9,584 nucleotides of DNA from assembly GCA_020442225.1 (NCBI GenBank), contig JAGRKR010000316.1, forward strand, positions 1 through 9,584, written 5' to 3'. Positions within the stretch are counted from its first letter, which is position 1; the number at the start of each line of letters is the position of its first letter. Both the position numbers and the translations under genes were made by a program. The notes beneath the pieces were generated by a model, which saw only the letters and a list, made by a program, of their open reading frames with translations, had not been told where the DNA came from and ran no database searches. Source of the DNA: Hyphomicrobiaceae bacterium. Its GTDB lineage: Bacteria; Pseudomonadota; Alphaproteobacteria; Rhizobiales; Hyphomicrobiaceae. This document shows positions 7,312-9,584 of the stretch, one piece after another.

Positions 7312-8757
7312 TCACTCACCGGCCAGGGCTGCCATTCTTGCCTTCCCCGCACTCTGCCCTGCGTGCGTCTGCAGCACGGCGACCGCTGCGGACGCCAGGC
7401 GGCTGTGGGTATCGTCAGCGCGGCTGGTCAGAATGATCGGGACCCGAGCACCAACGACGATGCCGGCCCCCTCGGCATCGGCTAGATATTCGAGTTGCTT
7501 TGCGAGCATGTTCCCGGCTTCGAGATCCGGAACGACGAGGATGTCGGCGCGCCCTGCCACCTCAGATCGAATGTGCTTGATCTCAGCTGCCTCGGCGCTG
7601 ACGGCATTATCGAAGGCAAGCGGCCCGTCGACGATGCCGCCGACGATCTGCCCCCGCTCCGCCATCTTGCTCAGGGCCGCCGCCTCGAGTGTCGAGTGGA
7701 TGCCGGGCGTGACGGTCTCGACAGCGGACAGCACAGCGACACGCGGCGTCTCTATTCCGATCGCGTGCGCCAAATCGATTGCATTCTGGACGATGTCGCG
7801 TTTCGCCTCCAGGTCAGGATAGATGTTGATTGCGGCATCCGTGACGAGAAGCGGTCTCGCGTAGGTTGGAACATCCATTACGAAGACATGGCTGACCCTG
7901 CGCTCGGCGCGCAAATTGGGCTTCCCCGCCACGATCGCGTGCATGAGGACATCGGTATGGAGATCGCCTTTCATCAGCGCTTTAACAGCGCCCGAGAGGA
8001 CCAACTCCACACCTTTCGCCGCCGCATCCTCCGCGGTCGGGGCATCGACGATCTGATAACAGTCGATATTGCGGCCAGCCTTGTACGCGGCGCTTCGAAT
8101 TGAGCCGGCCGGACCGACGAGCCTCGGGATGATGAGGCCAGCTTCCGCAGCCTCGACAGCGCCGGTCAGCGAGACGCTATCGACGGGGTAGATGATTGCA
8201 GTCGGAAGCGCCTCGTAGTCCTGCGCCATTCGAACGAGGCGCCTGTGATGAAAGCCGCGCGCCTCGGACCTGACCTCCGGCAACGCGAGGCGTGGCCGCC
8301 GAATTTTGCCGGTTGGCGGGATCACCTGGACCGTGCCTTCCATCAGGCTTTTGCCGTCTGCGCCGAGCAGGCGGCATTCGAGCGTGACCAGACGGCGTGC
8401 GCTGTCCTTGTCTCGTACCGTGACGACGACACTCACCGTTTCACCGAAAGCGATCGGGGTGTGAAAGCGCAGGTCCTGCCCGACATGGACCGTGCCGCTC
8501 CCTGGCAACTCGGTCTCGATGAGGATCGACAGGAGCACCGGTCCCCACATGGCGATGCCAGCTCCATCTCGAAACTGACCGGCATCGACCTGCTCGTCGC
8601 CAACGCGCGCTGACACGACGGTGCCCGACATGACGGCAATGAGTTCGTCGTCGTGCCACGACACTGTCCGTGTCAGAGTGGCGCTGTCTCCGACCTTGAT
8701 TTCGGCGAACGTCTTGTTTTCGACCGTCCCGACCGAAGTGCGTGTGCTGCAATGCAT
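7312..8757 (-). CDS. MaoC-like domain/phosphate acyltransferase fusion (annotated in relatives as bifunctional enoyl-CoA hydratase/phosphate acetyltransferase)
   Basis: About 481 residues in two parts. Residues about 12-150 are a MaoC-type hot-dog domain (ENKTFAEIKVGD; VMSG; GTVHVGQDLRFHTPI; FGETVSV). Residues about 170-470 are a phosphate acetyl/butyryltransferase domain with LMKGDLHTD (262-270), VTDAAINIYPDL (305-316), VDGPLAFDNA (376-385), VPDLEAGNM (409-417) and IILTSRADD (441-449). The second part transfers an acyl group between CoA and phosphate and feeds the acetate kinase beside it. The first would normally hydrate enoyl-CoA, but its usual Asp-x-Asn-Pro-x-His motif reads TVVSAR (46-51), so hydratase activity is doubtful. 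ATG 8757 is chosen because it lies 10 bases after the hdeD stop and just before the family's N-terminal block; the frame is open further up but overlaps hdeD. The substrate could be acetyl-, propionyl- or butyryl-CoA. Confidence 0.93.
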   Translation of the reverse strand: MHCSTRTSVGTVENKTFAEIKVGDSATLTRTVSWHDDELIAVMSGTVVSARVGDEQVDAGQFRDGAGIAMWGPVLLSILIETELPGSGTVHVGQDLRFHTPIAFGETVSVVVTVRDKDSARRLVTLECRLLGADGKSLMEGTVQVIPPTGKIRRPRLALPEVRSEARGFHHRRLVRMAQDYEALPTAIIYPVDSVSLTGAVEAAEAGLIIPRLVGPAGSIRSAAYKAGRNIDCYQIVDAPTAEDAAAKGVELVLSGAVKALMKGDLHTDVLMHAIVAGKPNLRAERRVSHVFVMDVPTYARPLLVTDAAINIYPDLEAKRDIVQNAIDLAHAIGIETPRVAVLSAVETVTPGIHSTLEAAALSKMAERGQIVGGIVDGPLAFDNAVSAEAAEIKHIRSEVAGRADILVVPDLEAGNMLAKQLEYLADAEGAGIVVGARVPIILTSRADDTHSRLASAAVAVLQTHAGQSAGKARMAALAGE

Positions 8758-8767
8758 GGGGACACCA

Positions 8768-9364
8768 TCACCGGTCGAGGTGGGCGCCAACCGCAGCGAG
8801 TACGAGCCCGAGCCCGGCAAAGCCCAGATTCAGGCCAAGAACGAGCCCAAGGAACCAAGTCGCGGTCTGTGGCCAACCGATAAGCACGAGCCCCACGAGC
8901 AGGAAATCGACCACCGCGCTGCCAAGCAGCCATGGCCAATGTCGCGTCTGCGCGCGAAGCTCGTAGGCCATTGCCGCCATGCCGAGACCATGAGCGATGA
9001 AGTAGGCGATCATGACCATGGTCAGGCTCAATTCGCCTGCGAGTGGCTGCAGCGCGATCAACAGTCCGACGATGCCGACGAGGAGAGAGAGAACGAACGC
9101 ATGCCAATGGCCGGGTCCCCGTCGCGCGCTCAGAGCGGCGAGAATGCCGAACAGACCTGACGCAAAGAGTATCCAGCCTATCAGAACCACCGTGACGAAC
9201 GTTCCGATCGCCGGAAGCACGGCGAGGACCGCACCGACAAGAACCATCGCTGCGCCTTCGACCGAGTAGCGCTTCCAGTGCGCCCTCAGCGTCCGTCTCG
9301 CCCGCGCTTCGATTGCACCGTTGACCTGCTGACGAGCCGGCTTGTTGATGTAGGGGACGCTCAT
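8768..9364 (-). CDS. HdeD-family (DUF308) six-helix membrane protein
   Basis: A 198-residue integral membrane protein. After a basic, soluble N-terminus (about 35 residues, containing RARRTLRAHWKR), six hydrophobic segments follow at roughly 36-54, 57-77, 88-106, 112-134, 145-164 and 167-190, the layout of the HdeD/DUF308 family. E. coli HdeD is an inner-membrane protein linked to acid resistance at high cell density; its molecular activity is not settled, so only family membership is claimed. Start ATG 9364 has a strong GGAGG (9371-9375) six bases upstream. It is the first gene of the seven-gene minus-strand run, 10 bases ahead of the phosphotransacetylase fusion, and ends in a soluble HLDR tail. 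Its presence with a proton pump fits an acid- or energy-stress theme, which is inference. Confidence 0.88.
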   Translation of the reverse strand: MSVPYINKPARQQVNGAIEARARRTLRAHWKRYSVEGAAMVLVGAVLAVLPAIGTFVTVVLIGWILFASGLFGILAALSARRGPGHWHAFVLSLLVGIVGLLIALQPLAGELSLTMVMIAYFIAHGLGMAAMAYELRAQTRHWPWLLGSAVVDFLLVGLVLIGWPQTATWFLGLVLGLNLGFAGLGLVLAAVGAHLDR

Positions 9365-9370
9365 GGTCGG

Positions 9371-9375
9371 CCTCC
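9371..9375 (-). promoter_or_regulatory. Ribosome binding site of the first operon gene (hdeD-like)
   Basis: GGAGG on the minus strand, six bases before ATG 9364. It is a full-strength Shine-Dalgarno core and fixes the start of the hdeD-like gene. Confidence 0.8.
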
Positions 9376-9440
9376 GTTTGTGAGCCGTGAAGATCGCACC
9401 GCCTCACGCACACACGGGGGCAGCGCCGACGCGGGGGTGC

Positions 9441-9480
9441 GCCCGGCCATCATGGGTGGGGTATGATTGATGGACCGGGC
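9441..9480. repeat. Inverted repeat A upstream of the seven-gene operon
   Basis: Arms GCCCGGCCATCA (9441-9452) and TGATGGACCGGGC (9468-9480) are reverse complements across all 12 bases except for one bulged base in the right arm; the loop is 15 bases. It lies 77 bases upstream of ATG 9364, where a promoter or 5' leader is expected. No T-run follows on either strand, so a simple intrinsic terminator is not supported. It could be an operator or an mRNA leader hairpin. Confidence 0.6.
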
Positions 9481-9482
9481 GC

Positions 9483-9532
9483 AGGCTGCGACGCTGGCTG
9501 CAGAGGTAGGGGGCGGGTCTGCGTCGCAGCCT
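9483..9532. repeat. Inverted repeat B, perfect 12-base arms, next to repeat A
   Basis: AGGCTGCGACGC (9483-9494) and GCGTCGCAGCCT (9521-9532) are exact reverse complements, separated by 26 bases that are purine-rich on the + strand (AGAGGTAGGGGGCGGG at 9502-9517). It begins two bases after repeat A. There is no adjoining T-run. Possible roles are a regulator site, a leader structure, a bidirectional transcription stop for a gene right of the window, or a remnant element end. The sequence does not decide between them. Confidence 0.65.
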
Positions 9533-9584
9533 AAGGGAATCTCGTGGTCTGCTCACCGCCACACGGCGCGACGGAACGCGGGTT

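Larger units (their letters stand above)
9365..9584. other. Upstream intergenic region of the operon; no gene recognised
   Basis: 220 bases to the right edge with no convincing coding frame on either strand. It holds the hdeD ribosome site and two adjacent inverted repeats. It should contain the operon promoter, but I cannot point to a convincing -35/-10 pair, a sigma-54 site or an FNR/FixK-type TTGAT-N4-ATCAA palindrome. Confidence 0.6.

Noticed and set aside
9365..9584. FNR/FixK-type box or sigma-54 promoter upstream of the operon
   Set aside because: Looked for because such operons are often oxygen-regulated; only partial matches around ATTGATGG (9466-9473) were found, and those bases belong to repeat A.
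9464..9584. Possible gene start or end near the right edge
   Set aside because: Short open stretches on both strands have no ribosome site or recognisable protein sequence.
1..9584. CRISPR array, insertion sequence, tRNA or rRNA
   Set aside because: No periodic direct repeats, transposase-like protein, tRNA cloverleaf or rRNA segment was seen on either strand.

Overview
The window is GC-rich and densely coded throughout, and looks like a chromosomal or large-plasmid segment of a Gram-negative bacterium. An alphaproteobacterium (rhizobial, Rhodopseudomonas-like or related) is most likely, because such genomes carry a MaoC-fused phosphotransacetylase next to an acetate/propionate kinase and a PhaC-like hydrolase. 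That assignment rests on gene content; no rRNA or other taxonomic marker is present.

Left part, + strand (1-1691): the C-terminal part of dabA, the large zinc-containing subunit of the DAB inorganic-carbon transporter, runs in from the left edge. Two bases downstream is a DUF6671-type gene with four CxxC motifs, broken by one in-frame TAG. These genes converge on the rest of the window across a 52-base gap (1692-1743) in which I see no clear terminator.

Right part, - strand (9364 down to 1744): seven tightly packed genes, with gaps of 4 to about 55 bases or overlaps, form one apparent operon. In transcription order they are: an HdeD-family six-helix membrane protein; a MaoC-phosphate acetyltransferase fusion; an acetate kinase; a small membrane SHOCT protein; an alpha/beta hydrolase with a PhaC-type cysteine nucleophile box; a SpoIIAA-like STAS-domain protein; and a type IIIA proton-pumping P-type ATPase. 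Read together, this suggests an energy- and acid-stress module. PTA and AckA interconvert acyl-CoA and acyl-phosphate and make ATP. The ATPase can spend ATP to expel protons. HdeD belongs to an acid-resistance family. The PhaC-like enzyme points to acyl-CoA or polyhydroxyalkanoate chemistry. The joint role is inference.

Upstream of the operon (9365-9584) there is no recognisable gene, but two adjacent inverted repeats (9441-9480 and 9483-9532) lie where the promoter or leader should be. The other points of interest are the loss of the MaoC active site in the fusion protein, the nonsense codon in the DUF6671 gene, and the GTGA coupling of the STAS gene to the proton pump. I found no mobile element, CRISPR array or RNA gene, and nothing I would call a wholly new system.
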